The notes under the pieces are model-generated. The model saw only the letters and a list, made by a program, of their open reading frames with translations, searched no databases and was not told the origin of the DNA. A DNA stretch of 64,000 nt from Idiomarina sp. X4 (lineage in GTDB: Bacteria; Pseudomonadota; Gammaproteobacteria; Enterobacterales; Alteromonadaceae): positions 1,426,001 through 1,490,000 of the forward strand of contig NZ_CP025000.1 of the NCBI RefSeq assembly GCF_002808045.1, given 5' to 3'. Shown piece after piece: positions 49,944-61,135 of this stretch (positions are counted from its first letter, which is position 1; every line of letters starts with the position of its first letter). The position numbers and the translations under genes are program-made.

Positions 49944-49978
49944 TAAAAACCCCGTATCTTGCAAATAGAGACACGGGG
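49944..49978 (-). terminator. Intrinsic terminator of the S9 peptidase gene
   Basis: On the minus strand CCCCGTGTCT pairs with AGATACGGGG (one G-U pair) and is followed by TTTTTA. It lies between the peptidase stop and gor. Confidence 0.82.
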
Positions 49979-50035
49979 CTGTCACGTTGTTTATACCGAT
50001 AGAGGTAATCGAAAGATCAGTTTATAAAGCCGCTC

Positions 50036-52336
50036 TTAGCGACCGCCTGCCGGCAAGTTCTCTTTCACAAACTCGGTCATCATGGTGCGCAGGTGTAAGG
50101 TGGTACCTTCACCTTCATAAATACCATGAGAGCGGTTCGGGTAGGCGAAAAACTCGAATTGTTTACCGTGCTTAATCAGCTCGTTAACTAAGCGCTCACT
50201 GCCCTGGAAGTGGACGTTGTCGTCACCAGTACCATGCACTAACAATAAGTCACCTTCCAAGTTCTCAGCGTGTGTAATCGCCGATGTTTCTTTGTAACGC
50301 TCCGCTGACTCAGGCAATAACCCGGAGTAACGCTCCTGATAAATGGTGTCGTACAAGGTTAAGTCAGGTACTGGTGCCAGCGCCATACCCATGTGGTAGG
50401 CGTCCGGGTAACGGAACAGCGCATTCAGGGTTTGTGAACCGCCGCCACTGTGGCCCCAGATACCAACACGACTTTCATCAATAAAGTCCCAGCGCTCCAG
50501 CATCTGTTGCAGCGCGTCGTACTGGTCGCGTACGGTGACAACGCCCAGATTTTTATAGATGGAACGGCGCCAGTCAAAGCCGCGTGGTGACTTGGTGCCC
50601 CGGTTATCGATAGAGGCAACAATATAACCTTGCTGTGTCAGCATGGTGTGCCACAAATACAACGATCCACCCCATTTATTGGCTACCGTCTGTCCCCAGG
50701 GCTCGCCGTAAACGTAGAACAAAATAGGGTACTCTTTGCTCGGGTCAAAGTCGGTTGGCTTCATGATGTAGCCATCCAGCTCAAGGCCATCGCGCGCTTC
50801 AACACGGAAAAACTCAACCGGCTGTTTCTCGACGTTTTCGACCGCTTTTTGGACGTCAGTGTTGTCCACTACCGTACGAATAACCTTATGGTCCGGCAGA
50901 GAAATCATCTTGGTTACAGGCACCTGATTCACAGAGTGAAAGGTATGCTCTGCGTATTTGGCATCTTGCGAAATACTGTAGCTGTGGGTACCGTCCATGT
51001 CCGGCGTCAGACGTTCTAAGCGACCACTGCCGTCTAGGCTGGCGCGGAACAAATAACGCTCTAACGGCGTTTCAGGTGATGCAATAAAGTACACCCAACC
51101 GTCTGCTTCGTTGACACGCAGTACATCGACAACGTCCCAGTTGCCGCGGGTAATAGCGCTAATGCGTCCACTGTCACGGTACACGCGATAAATATGACGA
51201 TAGCCGCTGCGCTCGCTTAGCCAGGTAAATTCTTGCCCGTCATTCAGAAAGTGAATGTCGTCGACGTACTCGGCCCATGAGTCAGTGCTTTCACGCAGTA
51301 ATTCCTGTGCATCGCCTGACTCTATGTCAGTAATGAAGGCCCGGTTAATGTGTTGTTTGCGAGTAAGCTGCTGTATAAGCAGTTGCTCACTATTACCGGC
51401 CCACTGCATGCGTACTAAATAGTGCTGGCGCGGGTCGCCGGGAATATCCATCCACTGTGTTGTACCACCACTGGCCGGCATGACACCAATACGCATAGCG
51501 GCGTTGGTTTCACCGACTTTCGGGTAAGGAAACTTTTTAAGCGTAGGGTACAGTTCGTCGGTGTTATTGATCATGGTAAACACCGGCGTGCCTTCGGTAT
51601 CGAGCTGCCAGTAGGCAATGTGCTGCCCATCCGGGCTCCAGCGGAAACCGTCACGCAGGAAGAACTCTTCCTCATTCACCCAGTCGAAGGTACCGTTCAC
51701 AATGGTGTCGTTACCGTCTTTGGTGAGCTTGTTAATGCGGAAGCTGTTTAAGTCCTGCACGTAAATGTTGTTCTGCATCACATAAGCGACTTTGGTGCCC
51801 TGCGGGTTAAACTTGGCAAACTGCAGTGTCGACTCGGGGGCGTTGCCGCCAAGTTTCTTCAGTTCATTATTACTGCGGTTTAAGACCCAATAGTCGCCCA
51901 GCGTATGGGTGCGCCATGAGCGTTTTGTATTGGTAAAAATTAATACTTTGTTGCCATCGTCAGACCAGACGTAGTCAGCAATATGCAATGCTTTGTCTTT
52001 ACCTTTTGGCGTCAGTTGTTCGGCGCTGACTAACACGGTGCGTTCGTTAGTCTCCGGATGGTAACGGACAATGTCGCGACCATTCGTAGACTCGGACTCT
52101 TCCAGTGTTGTATAACCTGAGCCATCTTCCAGCCAGCGAGTCGGCGCGGGATGCTCAACGTTAAAGGTGTCGCTGGCAAAGATTTTCTCAGGTGTAAGCT
52201 GGCTACTACCAGTAACCTCAGCTTGCTTAGATTCTTCTGAGGACTGTGTGCCGCCCAGGTTACTACAGGCGCTTAAGGTGACAATGGCCGTAATTCCAGC
52301 CATTAAGCGCAAAGAGCGAAAAGAGGTGTCAGACAT
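50036..52336 (-). CDS. DPP-IV-like S9 prolyl peptidase, envelope lipoprotein
   Basis: The 766-residue protein has a lipoprotein-like signal (TLSAC, C about residue 24). The DPP-IV beta-propeller region (about 50-500) includes the typical EEEFFLRDGFRWSPDG segment, and an alpha/beta-hydrolase domain follows. The nucleophile is S630 in GHSGGG; the Asp in GTGDDNVHF and the His in NRSHGIYEG complete the triad. It removes dipeptides after proline or alanine in the periplasm. It is transcribed away from prlC. Confidence 0.93.
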   Translation of the reverse strand: MSDTSFRSLRLMAGITAIVTLSACSNLGGTQSSEESKQAEVTGSSQLTPEKIFASDTFNVEHPAPTRWLEDGSGYTTLEESESTNGRDIVRYHPETNERTVLVSAEQLTPKGKDKALHIADYVWSDDGNKVLIFTNTKRSWRTHTLGDYWVLNRSNNELKKLGGNAPESTLQFAKFNPQGTKVAYVMQNNIYVQDLNSFRINKLTKDGNDTIVNGTFDWVNEEEFFLRDGFRWSPDGQHIAYWQLDTEGTPVFTMINNTDELYPTLKKFPYPKVGETNAAMRIGVMPASGGTTQWMDIPGDPRQHYLVRMQWAGNSEQLLIQQLTRKQHINRAFITDIESGDAQELLRESTDSWAEYVDDIHFLNDGQEFTWLSERSGYRHIYRVYRDSGRISAITRGNWDVVDVLRVNEADGWVYFIASPETPLERYLFRASLDGSGRLERLTPDMDGTHSYSISQDAKYAEHTFHSVNQVPVTKMISLPDHKVIRTVVDNTDVQKAVENVEKQPVEFFRVEARDGLELDGYIMKPTDFDPSKEYPILFYVYGEPWGQTVANKWGGSLYLWHTMLTQQGYIVASIDNRGTKSPRGFDWRRSIYKNLGVVTVRDQYDALQQMLERWDFIDESRVGIWGHSGGGSQTLNALFRYPDAYHMGMALAPVPDLTLYDTIYQERYSGLLPESAERYKETSAITHAENLEGDLLLVHGTGDDNVHFQGSERLVNELIKHGKQFEFFAYPNRSHGIYEGEGTTLHLRTMMTEFVKENLPAGGR

Positions 52337-52471
52337 GACATTTACCTTTATTCTGATTTATTAACGATTTGATAATACCGTAAAAAACGCAGGAAACCAC
52401 ATAAGCGTGGTTGAAGACTCGCTTAAAGACCCAATATCTACCGTAAGCATTTTGAAAAAATTGAGGTAACA

Positions 52472-54514
52472 ATGAGCCAGAATCCGCTACTTGAACAAGG
52501 TCAACTTCCTGACTTTGAAAGCATTAAGCCAGAGCATGTAAAACCTGCGGTAGAACAATGCATTAATGATGCACGAAAAACGATTGACGACGTGCTGGCG
52601 CGAGGGGATTTCAGCTGGAACGGCTTAATTGAACCGTTAACCGACGCCGATGAAAAGTTAGAGCATGTGTGGGCGCCGGTGTCGCATTTAAATTCGGTGG
52701 TTAGTACGCCAGAGCTTCGTGAAGCCCATGACAGTTGCCTGCCGTTGCTGTCTGACTATGCAACGTATGTGGGTCAGCACAAAGGCTTGTTTGATGCCTA
52801 CGAAACGCTGCGTAACAGTGATGAATTTACCGAGCTGACCGAAGCTCAGCAGAAGCTCATTAACGATACCTTGCGTGATTTTCGTTTGTCGGGTGTCGAT
52901 TTACCTGCGGACAAAAAGAAACGCTACGCTGAAATTTCGTCTCGTCTATCTGACTTATCGTCGACGTTCAGCAATAACTTGCTGGATGCAACTCATGCCT
53001 GGACGTGCTTAATCACGGACGAAAGTCGCTTAGCCGGACTGCCTGACAGCATTAAAGAAGCGGCGAAAGAAACCGCGGCCGATCAGGAAAAAGAAGGCTG
53101 GTTATTTACTCTGGACATTCCGAGCTACCTACCTGTGATGCTGTATGCCGAAGACAGAGAACTTCGCAAAGACATGTATCAGGCCTTTGTAACGCGGGCT
53201 TCAGAAACCGGCCCTAACGGTGGTCAGTTTGATAACTCGGCAGTAATGGATGAGACCCTGGCTTTGCGCCATGAAATGGCGAAGTTGCTTGGCTTTAATG
53301 ACTACGCTGAAATGTCGTTAGCGACGAAAATGGCGGAGTCACCCGAGCAAGTGCTGGGCTTTGTGAAAGATTTAGCGGACAAGTCCATGCCGCAGGCAAA
53401 AGAAGAATACGCCGAAGTGGAAGCTTTCGCTAAAGAGCAGGGCGTTGAGAAAATGGAAGCCTGGGATGTGCCATATTTCAGCGAGCAACTGAAGCAGCAA
53501 CGTTATTCGATTTCTGATGAGTTACTGCGTCCATACTTCCCGGAACAGCAAGTGTTAAATGGCTTGTTTGACGTGGTTAAGCGCTTGTTTGGCATGACAG
53601 TGAGTGAACAAAAAGACGTAAAAACCTGGCACGAGCACGTGCGCTTTTTCCGCATTCACGACGCCGATGGTCACTTGCGCGGCAGCTTTTACTTAGACTT
53701 GTATGCTCGCCAAGGTAAACGAGGCGGAGCGTGGATGGCGGATTTTGTTGGTCGCCGAGTTCATGCCGACGGCGAGTTACAAAACCCGGTGGCGTTTCTA
53801 ACCTGTAACTTCAGTAAACCCGTGGGTGGTAAACCTGCGCTCTTTACCCATGACGAAGTGCTGACGCTATTCCATGAGTTTGGTCATGGCTTGCATCACA
53901 TGCTGACACAAGTTGATACGGCAGGGCTTTCCGGCATTAATGGCGTTGAATGGGACGCCGTAGAGCTGCCAAGTCAGTTTCTAGAAAACTGGTGTTGGGA
54001 GCCAGAGGCTCTGGCGCTTATTTCTGGCCATTACGAAACCGGTGAACCATTACCGCAGGAACTGCTGGATAAAATGCTGGCGGCACGTAACTACCAGTCG
54101 GCAATGCAAATGATGCGTCAGTTAGAGTTTTCCCTGTTTGATATGCGCATTCACCACGAGTTTGATGAAAGCAAAGGCGCGCGTATCAGCGAAATTTTGA
54201 GTGAAGTTCGTGAGCAGACCTCAGTGCGCATTCCGCCAGAGTACAACCGGTTCCAGCATAGTTTTGGACATATCTTCGCTGGTGGTTATGCTGCGGGTTA
54301 TTACAGCTATAAATGGGCAGAAGTGTTGTCGTCAGATGCATTCGCACGTTTTGAAGAGGAAGGTATTTTCAGTGCCGCCACTGGGCGTGACTTCCTGCTA
54401 GTGATTTTGGAGCGCGGTGGCAGCCGTAAAGCCGCTGACTTATTTCAGGAGTTCCGCGGTCGCGAACCCAGCGTGGAACCGCTGTTACGTCATAGTGGCA
54501 TCAAGGCTGCGTAA
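52472..54514 (+). CDS. prlC: Oligopeptidase A
   Basis: The 680-residue M3 metallopeptidase equals E. coli PrlC. The zinc motif HEFGH is at 468-472 (FHEFGHGLHHML). It hydrolyses short peptides and signal-peptide fragments in the cytosol. The RBS is GAGG before the ATG. A gap with two perfect hairpins follows. Confidence 0.96.
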   Translation: MSQNPLLEQGQLPDFESIKPEHVKPAVEQCINDARKTIDDVLARGDFSWNGLIEPLTDADEKLEHVWAPVSHLNSVVSTPELREAHDSCLPLLSDYATYVGQHKGLFDAYETLRNSDEFTELTEAQQKLINDTLRDFRLSGVDLPADKKKRYAEISSRLSDLSSTFSNNLLDATHAWTCLITDESRLAGLPDSIKEAAKETAADQEKEGWLFTLDIPSYLPVMLYAEDRELRKDMYQAFVTRASETGPNGGQFDNSAVMDETLALRHEMAKLLGFNDYAEMSLATKMAESPEQVLGFVKDLADKSMPQAKEEYAEVEAFAKEQGVEKMEAWDVPYFSEQLKQQRYSISDELLRPYFPEQQVLNGLFDVVKRLFGMTVSEQKDVKTWHEHVRFFRIHDADGHLRGSFYLDLYARQGKRGGAWMADFVGRRVHADGELQNPVAFLTCNFSKPVGGKPALFTHDEVLTLFHEFGHGLHHMLTQVDTAGLSGINGVEWDAVELPSQFLENWCWEPEALALISGHYETGEPLPQELLDKMLAARNYQSAMQMMRQLEFSLFDMRIHHEFDESKGARISEILSEVREQTSVRIPPEYNRFQHSFGHIFAGGYAAGYYSYKWAEVLSSDAFARFEEEGIFSAATGRDFLLVILERGGSRKAADLFQEFRGREPSVEPLLRHSGIKAA

Positions 54515-54561
54515 CTATTAGGGCGCTGAGGCTATGAGGGCTCTTCATGAGGACGCCGTAG

Positions 54562-54581
54562 CCTGACGTTATTACGTCAGG
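54562..54581. repeat. Perfect 8-bp hairpin, first of a pair
   Basis: CCTGACGT and ACGTCAGG flank the loop TATT. No T-run follows on either strand. It lies 48 bases after the prlC stop. Confidence 0.7.
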
Positions 54582-54645
54582 TGCGGTATGGCCACTTGTG
54601 CCAATGCTTAATTATTGATCTTTGCTCTAAAGCTCATCGATCTCT

Positions 54646-54665
54646 CCTGATGCAATAGCATCAGG
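54646..54665. repeat. Perfect 8-bp hairpin, second of a pair
   Basis: CCTGATGC and GCATCAGG flank the loop AATA. The first five stem bases CCTGA match the hairpin at 54562. No T-run follows on either strand. Confidence 0.7.
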
Positions 54666-54676
54666 CGACAGGTGGA

Positions 54677-54898
54677 TTATGCCAAGTTGGCCATAACTAA
54701 ATTAACCACACCAACCAGACCTAAAACAAACAAAATGGTCAGAATAACGCCAATGATGATATAGGCTTTGGGGTTACCATGTTGGAAATCTCGTTGGCGG
54801 TTTTTCTCAGTTTGCACACCCAAAAACGCCGCCAGTACGCTGACAACCATGCTAACTAAACCGGGTTTTTGTTGTGTGTTTTCCTGCTGTTCAGACAT
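54677..54898 (-). CDS. DUF2970 family small membrane protein
   Basis: The 73-residue protein has two hydrophobic segments (about 15-27 and 45-70) around the charged QTEKNRQRDFQHGNP stretch typical of DUF2970. Function is unknown. It starts 11 bases after the upstream gene in the same direction. Confidence 0.82.
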   Translation of the reverse strand: MSEQQENTQQKPGLVSMVVSVLAAFLGVQTEKNRQRDFQHGNPKAYIIIGVILTILFVLGLVGVVNLVMANLA

Positions 54899-54909
54899 GA
54901 ATGTACGTC

Positions 54910-55212
54910 TTAACGAGAGTAGTTGTTTTTGTAACGTTCTTTTTGAGCGTCGCTAGAGCTCGAGAAAAGCTCTATTAGGTCAAAAAAATGGAACTGTACT
55001 GAACGGCTGTGACCTTTTAACCAGTCACCCCAAGTGACTTCTCCGGCTGCCAGTTCGCATTCTTTTTTCAACTGATTATTTTCACTGCCGGCAAGGAGTT
55101 GTTGGCATTGTTGAGTGGCATTTTGCTGGGCAAACAGAGTGCTAGGCGTTACCGCTGCAACTGAGGCAAGAGCCATCAGTGTCAGTGATAGAGTAACTAT
55201 AGATAAGCGCAT
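54910..55212 (-). CDS. Small secreted protein of unknown function
   Basis: From the ATG at 55212 (with a GGGGGA ribosome site) the product is 100 residues. It has a signal peptide (cleavage near TLFAQQ, residue 29) and two cysteines about 15 residues apart. The mature part is mostly helical and charged. No family was recognised. The frame to 55242 adds ten residues without support. Confidence 0.65.
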   Translation of the reverse strand: MRLSIVTLSLTLMALASVAAVTPSTLFAQQNATQQCQQLLAGSENNQLKKECELAAGEVTWGDWLKGHSRSVQFHFFDLIELFSSSSDAQKERYKNNYSR

Positions 55213-55346
55213 AACGTCCCCCAAAAGCATTAGACTGAACAATTTATCAGCGATTTTGTAAAAATTCCAGTCATCGATACGAATTTTTTTGTCCGCGGTT
55301 AGCTGCTACAATAGCCGCCACTTTTGACACCTTGGGATAAATAACG

Positions 55347-56021
55347 ATGAAGCCTTTAATAGCCCCTTCTATTCTGTCCGCAGATTTTGCGCGTTTAGGT
55401 GAAGAAGTTGAGTCCGTATTAAATGCTGGCGCCGATGTTGTCCACTTTGACGTAATGGATAATCATTATGTGCCGAATCTGACTATTGGTCCGATGGTGT
55501 GCAAGGCATTGCGGGACTATGGCATTGAAGCGCCTATCGACGTGCATTTAATGGTTAAGCCGGTGGATAGAATTATTCCTGATTTTGCAAAAGCCGGTGC
55601 TTCTATTATTACCTTCCACCCGGAAGCGTCTGATCATGTGGACCGCACTTTGCAACTCATTCATGAGCATGGATGTCAGGCTGGACTGGTATTGAACCCA
55701 GCGACACCTTTGCACTACTTAGACCATGTTATGGACAAGCTTGATGTGATTTTGCTGATGTCGGTCAACCCGGGTTTCGGTGGTCAATCGTTTATTCCAT
55801 CAACGTTAGATAAGCTCAAAGCGGTGCGCGAGCGAATTAATGACAGTGGTCGTGATATTCGTTTGGAAGTGGATGGCGGTGTCAAAGTTTCAAATATTGG
55901 TGAAATAGCAGAAGCGGGCGCAGATATGTTTGTGGCAGGCTCGGCTATTTTTAATGCGGATGATTATGCCAGTGTCATACAGACCATGCGTGATGAAATT
56001 GCTGCAGTAACAGGCTCGTAG
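55347..56021 (+). CDS. rpe: Ribulose-phosphate 3-epimerase
   Basis: The 224-residue TIM-barrel enzyme equals E. coli Rpe. Signature segments are [27 protein letters not shown] and [14 protein letters not shown], holding the metal His and Asp residues. It interconverts ribulose-5-phosphate and xylulose-5-phosphate in the pentose phosphate pathway. trpS follows after 14 bases. Confidence 0.97.
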   Translation: MKPLIAPSILSADFARLGEEVESVLNAGADVVHFDVMDNHYVPNLTIGPMVCKALRDYGIEAPIDVHLMVKPVDRIIPDFAKAGASIITFHPEASDHVDRTLQLIHEHGCQAGLVLNPATPLHYLDHVMDKLDVILLMSVNPGFGGQSFIPSTLDKLKAVRERINDSGRDIRLEVDGGVKVSNIGEIAEAGADMFVAGSAIFNADDYASVIQTMRDEIAAVTGS

Positions 56022-56035
56022 AGGAAAGAAGAAGA

Positions 56036-57046
56036 ATGTCGAAACCAATTGTATTAAGTGGTTGTCAGCCGTCAGGGCAGTTGTCTATTGGAAACTACAT
56101 TGGTGCGTTGCGTCAGTGGGTGAATATGCAGGACACGCATGACTGTAAGTTTATGCTCGTTGACCAGCATGCAATAACGGTTCGGCAGGAGCCTGAGCAA
56201 CTGCAGCAGGCGACGTTAGACGGTTTAGCGCTTTATTTGGCGTGCGGCTTAGACCCTGAGAAAAGCACCGTATTTATTCAGTCGCACGTACCGGAGCATG
56301 CACAGCTGGCTTGGGTGTTGAACTGCTACACGCAAATGGGCGAGCTGAACCGCATGACTCAGTTTAAAGACAAGTCGCAGCGTCATGCGAATAATATTAA
56401 TGCGGGCTTGTTCACCTACCCCGCATTAATGGCGGCTGATATTTTGTTGTATCAGGCAAATGAAGTGCCGGTGGGTGACGACCAAAAGCAGCATCTGGAA
56501 ATGACACGTAATGTCGCAGAGCGTTTCAATAATTTGTACGGTGATATTTTTACGATTCCTGAGCCTATGATTCCGAAAGTGGGCGCGCGGGTTATGTCGC
56601 TGCAAGACCCAACTAAAAAAATGTCTAAGTCGGATGACAACCCGAACAACTTTGTGGGTCTATTGGAAGAGCCGAAGAAAATCCTTAAGAAAATTAAGAA
56701 AGCGGTGACTGACTCGGATGAACAGGCGCGTATTTACTTTGATCCAACTGAAAAGCCTGGCGTATCTAATTTACTGAGCATTATGTCTGCCGCAACAGGT
56801 AAGTCGATAGACGAGTTAGTGCCTGAGTATGAAGACAAAATGTACGGGCACTTGAAAGTGGATGTGGCGGAGTCAGTGGTTGCTATGCTAGAGCCTGTTC
56901 AGCAACGTTACCATGAGATGCGCAATGATCAGGCATTCTTGCAAAGTGTTATGAAACAGGGCGCCGATAAAGCACGCGAAGCTGCCGCTAAAACTTTAAA
57001 AGATGTTTATAACGCCGTTGGATTTGTACCTTACCCAGAGGCGTAA
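56036..57046 (+). CDS. trpS: Tryptophanyl-tRNA synthetase
   Basis: The 336-residue class I synthetase has the HIGH-equivalent in [13 protein letters not shown] near residue 17 and the KMSKS loop at 195-199. It charges tRNA-Trp. Length matches E. coli TrpS (334). It is in the rpe-trpS-trpG cluster found in many gammaproteobacteria. Confidence 0.97.
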   Translation: MSKPIVLSGCQPSGQLSIGNYIGALRQWVNMQDTHDCKFMLVDQHAITVRQEPEQLQQATLDGLALYLACGLDPEKSTVFIQSHVPEHAQLAWVLNCYTQMGELNRMTQFKDKSQRHANNINAGLFTYPALMAADILLYQANEVPVGDDQKQHLEMTRNVAERFNNLYGDIFTIPEPMIPKVGARVMSLQDPTKKMSKSDDNPNNFVGLLEEPKKILKKIKKAVTDSDEQARIYFDPTEKPGVSNLLSIMSAATGKSIDELVPEYEDKMYGHLKVDVAESVVAMLEPVQQRYHEMRNDQAFLQSVMKQGADKAREAAAKTLKDVYNAVGFVPYPEA

Positions 57047-57055
57047 TGCCGGTAC

Positions 57056-57637
57056 ATGATTGTACTCATTGATAACTTTGATTCTTTTACTCATAACCTG
57101 GCTCGCTATTTTTGCGAGCTGGGCGAGTCGGTTGAGGTTTTCCGCAATAATGAAATTAGCGTAGCAGACATTGAGCGCTTAAACCCAGAGGCTCTCGTTA
57201 TTTCTCCGGGACCCTGCACGCCCGACGAGTCTGGAGTTTCTTTGGAAGCCATTGCAGCTTTTAAGGATAGGCTTCCCATATTGGGTGTCTGCCTGGGGCA
57301 TCAGGCATTAGCTCAAGTGTTTGGTTCAACCGTTGTTCGTGCGGAACGAGTAATGCACGGCAAAGTGTCTAGCCTGATGCATACAGGCCAAGGGCTGTTC
57401 GAGGGGTTACCCACCCCCATGAACGTGACGCGATATCACTCACTGGTTGTTGCGCCGGATACCTTATCTCAAGCATTTACTGTTGATGCCGAAACCAAAA
57501 GCGTAACGGGGCTGCAAGAGATCATGGCGATTCGACATAAGGCACTGCCACTTTTTGGTGTTCAGTTTCATCCCGAGTCGGTAATGACTAAGCAGGGACA
57601 TAATCTGTTAGCGAATTTTTTACGTTATATACGATGA
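57056..57637 (+). CDS. pabA: Glutamine amidotransferase of aminodeoxychorismate/anthranilate synthase
   Basis: The 193-residue class I glutaminase has the nucleophile C79 in GVCLGHQAL and catalytic H172/E174 in FHPESV. It supplies ammonia to the PabB or TrpE partner, making p-aminobenzoate or anthranilate. A lone copy away from trp genes is commonly the bifunctional pabA/trpG. The partner cannot be chosen from this window. Confidence 0.9.
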   Translation: MIVLIDNFDSFTHNLARYFCELGESVEVFRNNEISVADIERLNPEALVISPGPCTPDESGVSLEAIAAFKDRLPILGVCLGHQALAQVFGSTVVRAERVMHGKVSSLMHTGQGLFEGLPTPMNVTRYHSLVVAPDTLSQAFTVDAETKSVTGLQEIMAIRHKALPLFGVQFHPESVMTKQGHNLLANFLRYIR

Positions 57638-57706
57638 TTGGTAACTGTTGCTAAGCACTGAAATTGCCGATACTTACGCTAGTAAACACTTCATAGGCGA
57701 GCATTG

Positions 57707-58879
57707 ATGTTTCATTTTTTTTCAAATACCACGGAAGGTGGCAGTAAAGACCCCGCATTGCGGCTTGAGAAACGGTTTATTAACTATTTAATTAGCTTTC
57801 CGTTTGCGCGTAAAGCTCGCTCTGCGGCCGATGGTATTGAAGACGAGGAGAAGGAGCAGCGCCGTCAATTACTTGAGGTAGAGCGTCTAAACTACGAAGA
57901 GCGTGACAGAAAGGCGCAAGCACGCCAACGTTTTTCAGATAAAATTTCAGCAGAATTGCATGAGGAAATTTATCACCGTGCCTTGAAAACAATTGAAGAC
58001 GGTGACTATGTTCGCGAGCGTTTAATCCCTCTTCCGGAAAAACTGCCTGAACTTCTCGATACCCTCAGTCTGAAAGCCGCTTCAATGCGTCGTATTGAAT
58101 CTATCGTGCAGGGTATGGACTGGTTTCATACTGGCTTGCTGCGTACCGTTAATCAACCACCGTTTATTGATCGTAACAAGCAGGTAAAACTTGATAACTT
58201 GCGGGTGGCGATGAGTTTTGTGGGTACCGAGAACCTTCGGTTACTGGCACCAGCTTACATTATGCAAAACTGGTTACCGCCGTCGACACAGCCGTTTACG
58301 TTGTTTCGCAGAAAAGTCTGGGAGCATTCACTGGGTACCGCTATAGCGGCTCATAACATTGCGGTGGAAAGAAAGTTAAAAGATCCGATTTTGGCTTACA
58401 CCATGGGGATGTTCCATGAGCTGGGCAAAATCGCGCTAACTAAGCTGTACTTGAAGCTGTTTGATGACGTGCAGCGTGAGTTCGCGATGGCCTCAGTTAA
58501 CGACAAGTCTCCGGAACGACATAATGCGCTTGTTCAGTTAACGCCGGACGAGCGTTTTTTGCGGGACTTGATGTTAGAGAAAGATAAAGAAGTGAGTTAT
58601 TTGGTTGCCGAAGGCTGGGGGTTGAAGCGGGTGCCAGTCAGCAAGCATTTGCTCGATTTTACCCAAGCAGACAGAACAACACCTCACTATGATTCCGAGT
58701 ATGCTGAGGTATTAGCCCAGGCAAACGCTTATTGTGAATTCCGCATGATGCGGGAAGTCGACTTAGCGAGTCTGGAAGAAGGTAAGCACATATTGAACAA
58801 GTATTCGGTGTCGGCGGAAACGCTCGCCCGGCTAAATAACGTGAGTTTAAAACGTCCGCCAATCATTGTTCCTGACTAA
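57707..58879 (+). CDS. HDOD-domain protein
   Basis: From ATG 57707 the product is 390 residues. A charged N-terminal segment (about 30-90) precedes an HDOD domain (about 100-300). The metal site is changed: the HD motif reads HE (FHELGKIAL), as usual in HDOD proteins, so it is likely a non-catalytic signalling protein. HDOD proteins are tied to c-di-GMP, chemotaxis and motility circuits. Its stop overlaps the convergent PilZ gene by four bases. Confidence 0.85.
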   Translation: MFHFFSNTTEGGSKDPALRLEKRFINYLISFPFARKARSAADGIEDEEKEQRRQLLEVERLNYEERDRKAQARQRFSDKISAELHEEIYHRALKTIEDGDYVRERLIPLPEKLPELLDTLSLKAASMRRIESIVQGMDWFHTGLLRTVNQPPFIDRNKQVKLDNLRVAMSFVGTENLRLLAPAYIMQNWLPPSTQPFTLFRRKVWEHSLGTAIAAHNIAVERKLKDPILAYTMGMFHELGKIALTKLYLKLFDDVQREFAMASVNDKSPERHNALVQLTPDERFLRDLMLEKDKEVSYLVAEGWGLKRVPVSKHLLDFTQADRTTPHYDSEYAEVLAQANAYCEFRMMREVDLASLEEGKHILNKYSVSAETLARLNNVSLKRPPIIVPD

Positions 58880-59580
58880 CATTCGAAGTCGGTGTCAATG
58901 AGCAGGTGACTAAACACTTCGGTTATATGCTCTTCCGGGTCGGTAAAACGAACACCAATACCGATTCGGCCCACTTCTTTACGCTGGTTCATAATTTGGC
59001 CGGACAGTGTCAACGGCTCTCTTTGCGACCCTGAACCTATGTTTACCTTGATATTCATGTGAGTTACATTCCCAGCTGCGTTTTGAGCTTTAAAAAGTAT
59101 TCGGCAACCTGCTGAGGAAATATCGACAATGACACCGCTGGCAAGTTTTTTACGCTCTCCGGGTTGAACGGCTGCTGAGGTAACATCAACTGGGATGTGG
59201 GTGCTGACGCGCTTTTGAGCCCGCAACGCGCGCTGCTCAACTTCTTTAGGGTAGTCAAGGTAAACGAGCCGGAAAGGAAAGTTGGTTACCGCCCGTATTT
59301 TACTTTTGAAGGCAATACATTCACCAGTCTCACCTTCTAAAACTAATCGAACGATGACGGGATTGCCCTCATACAAAACGTCAACATAACTGCCGTCAGT
59401 TTTCGGGTTAGGTTGCTTCAACAACAAGTAGTGGCCGCTGTCAAATCCGATAAGTTGAAGCTTGGTGCGTACTTTGGTGGCAGATGCAAACTCAACGTCG
59501 ATCATATCGCCCGGACGTAAGTAATTTAACTTCATATGGGGCTGAGATGATTCCGGTATTGTCGGTGTTTCTTTTTCCAT
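58876..59580 (-). CDS. PilZ-domain c-di-GMP receptor (YcgR-like)
   Basis: The 234-residue protein has an N-terminal YcgR-like domain (about 12-115) and a C-terminal PilZ domain. The c-di-GMP site is intact: RAQKR at the start of the domain and DISSAGCR on the strand. YcgR acts as a flagellar brake on binding c-di-GMP; a similar role is likely but not shown. It lies next to the HDOD gene. Confidence 0.9.
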   Translation of the reverse strand: MEKETPTIPESSQPHMKLNYLRPGDMIDVEFASATKVRTKLQLIGFDSGHYLLLKQPNPKTDGSYVDVLYEGNPVIVRLVLEGETGECIAFKSKIRAVTNFPFRLVYLDYPKEVEQRALRAQKRVSTHIPVDVTSAAVQPGERKKLASGVIVDISSAGCRILFKAQNAAGNVTHMNIKVNIGSGSQREPLTLSGQIMNQRKEVGRIGIGVRFTDPEEHITEVFSHLLIDTDFEC

Positions 59581-61119
<1,539 letters not shown>

Positions 61120-61135
61120 TTACTGAGGCGTTTTT

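Noticed and set aside
54562..54665. Hairpins read as intrinsic terminators of prlC or the DUF2970 gene
   Set aside because: No U-tract follows either stem on either strand, so they are listed as repeats.
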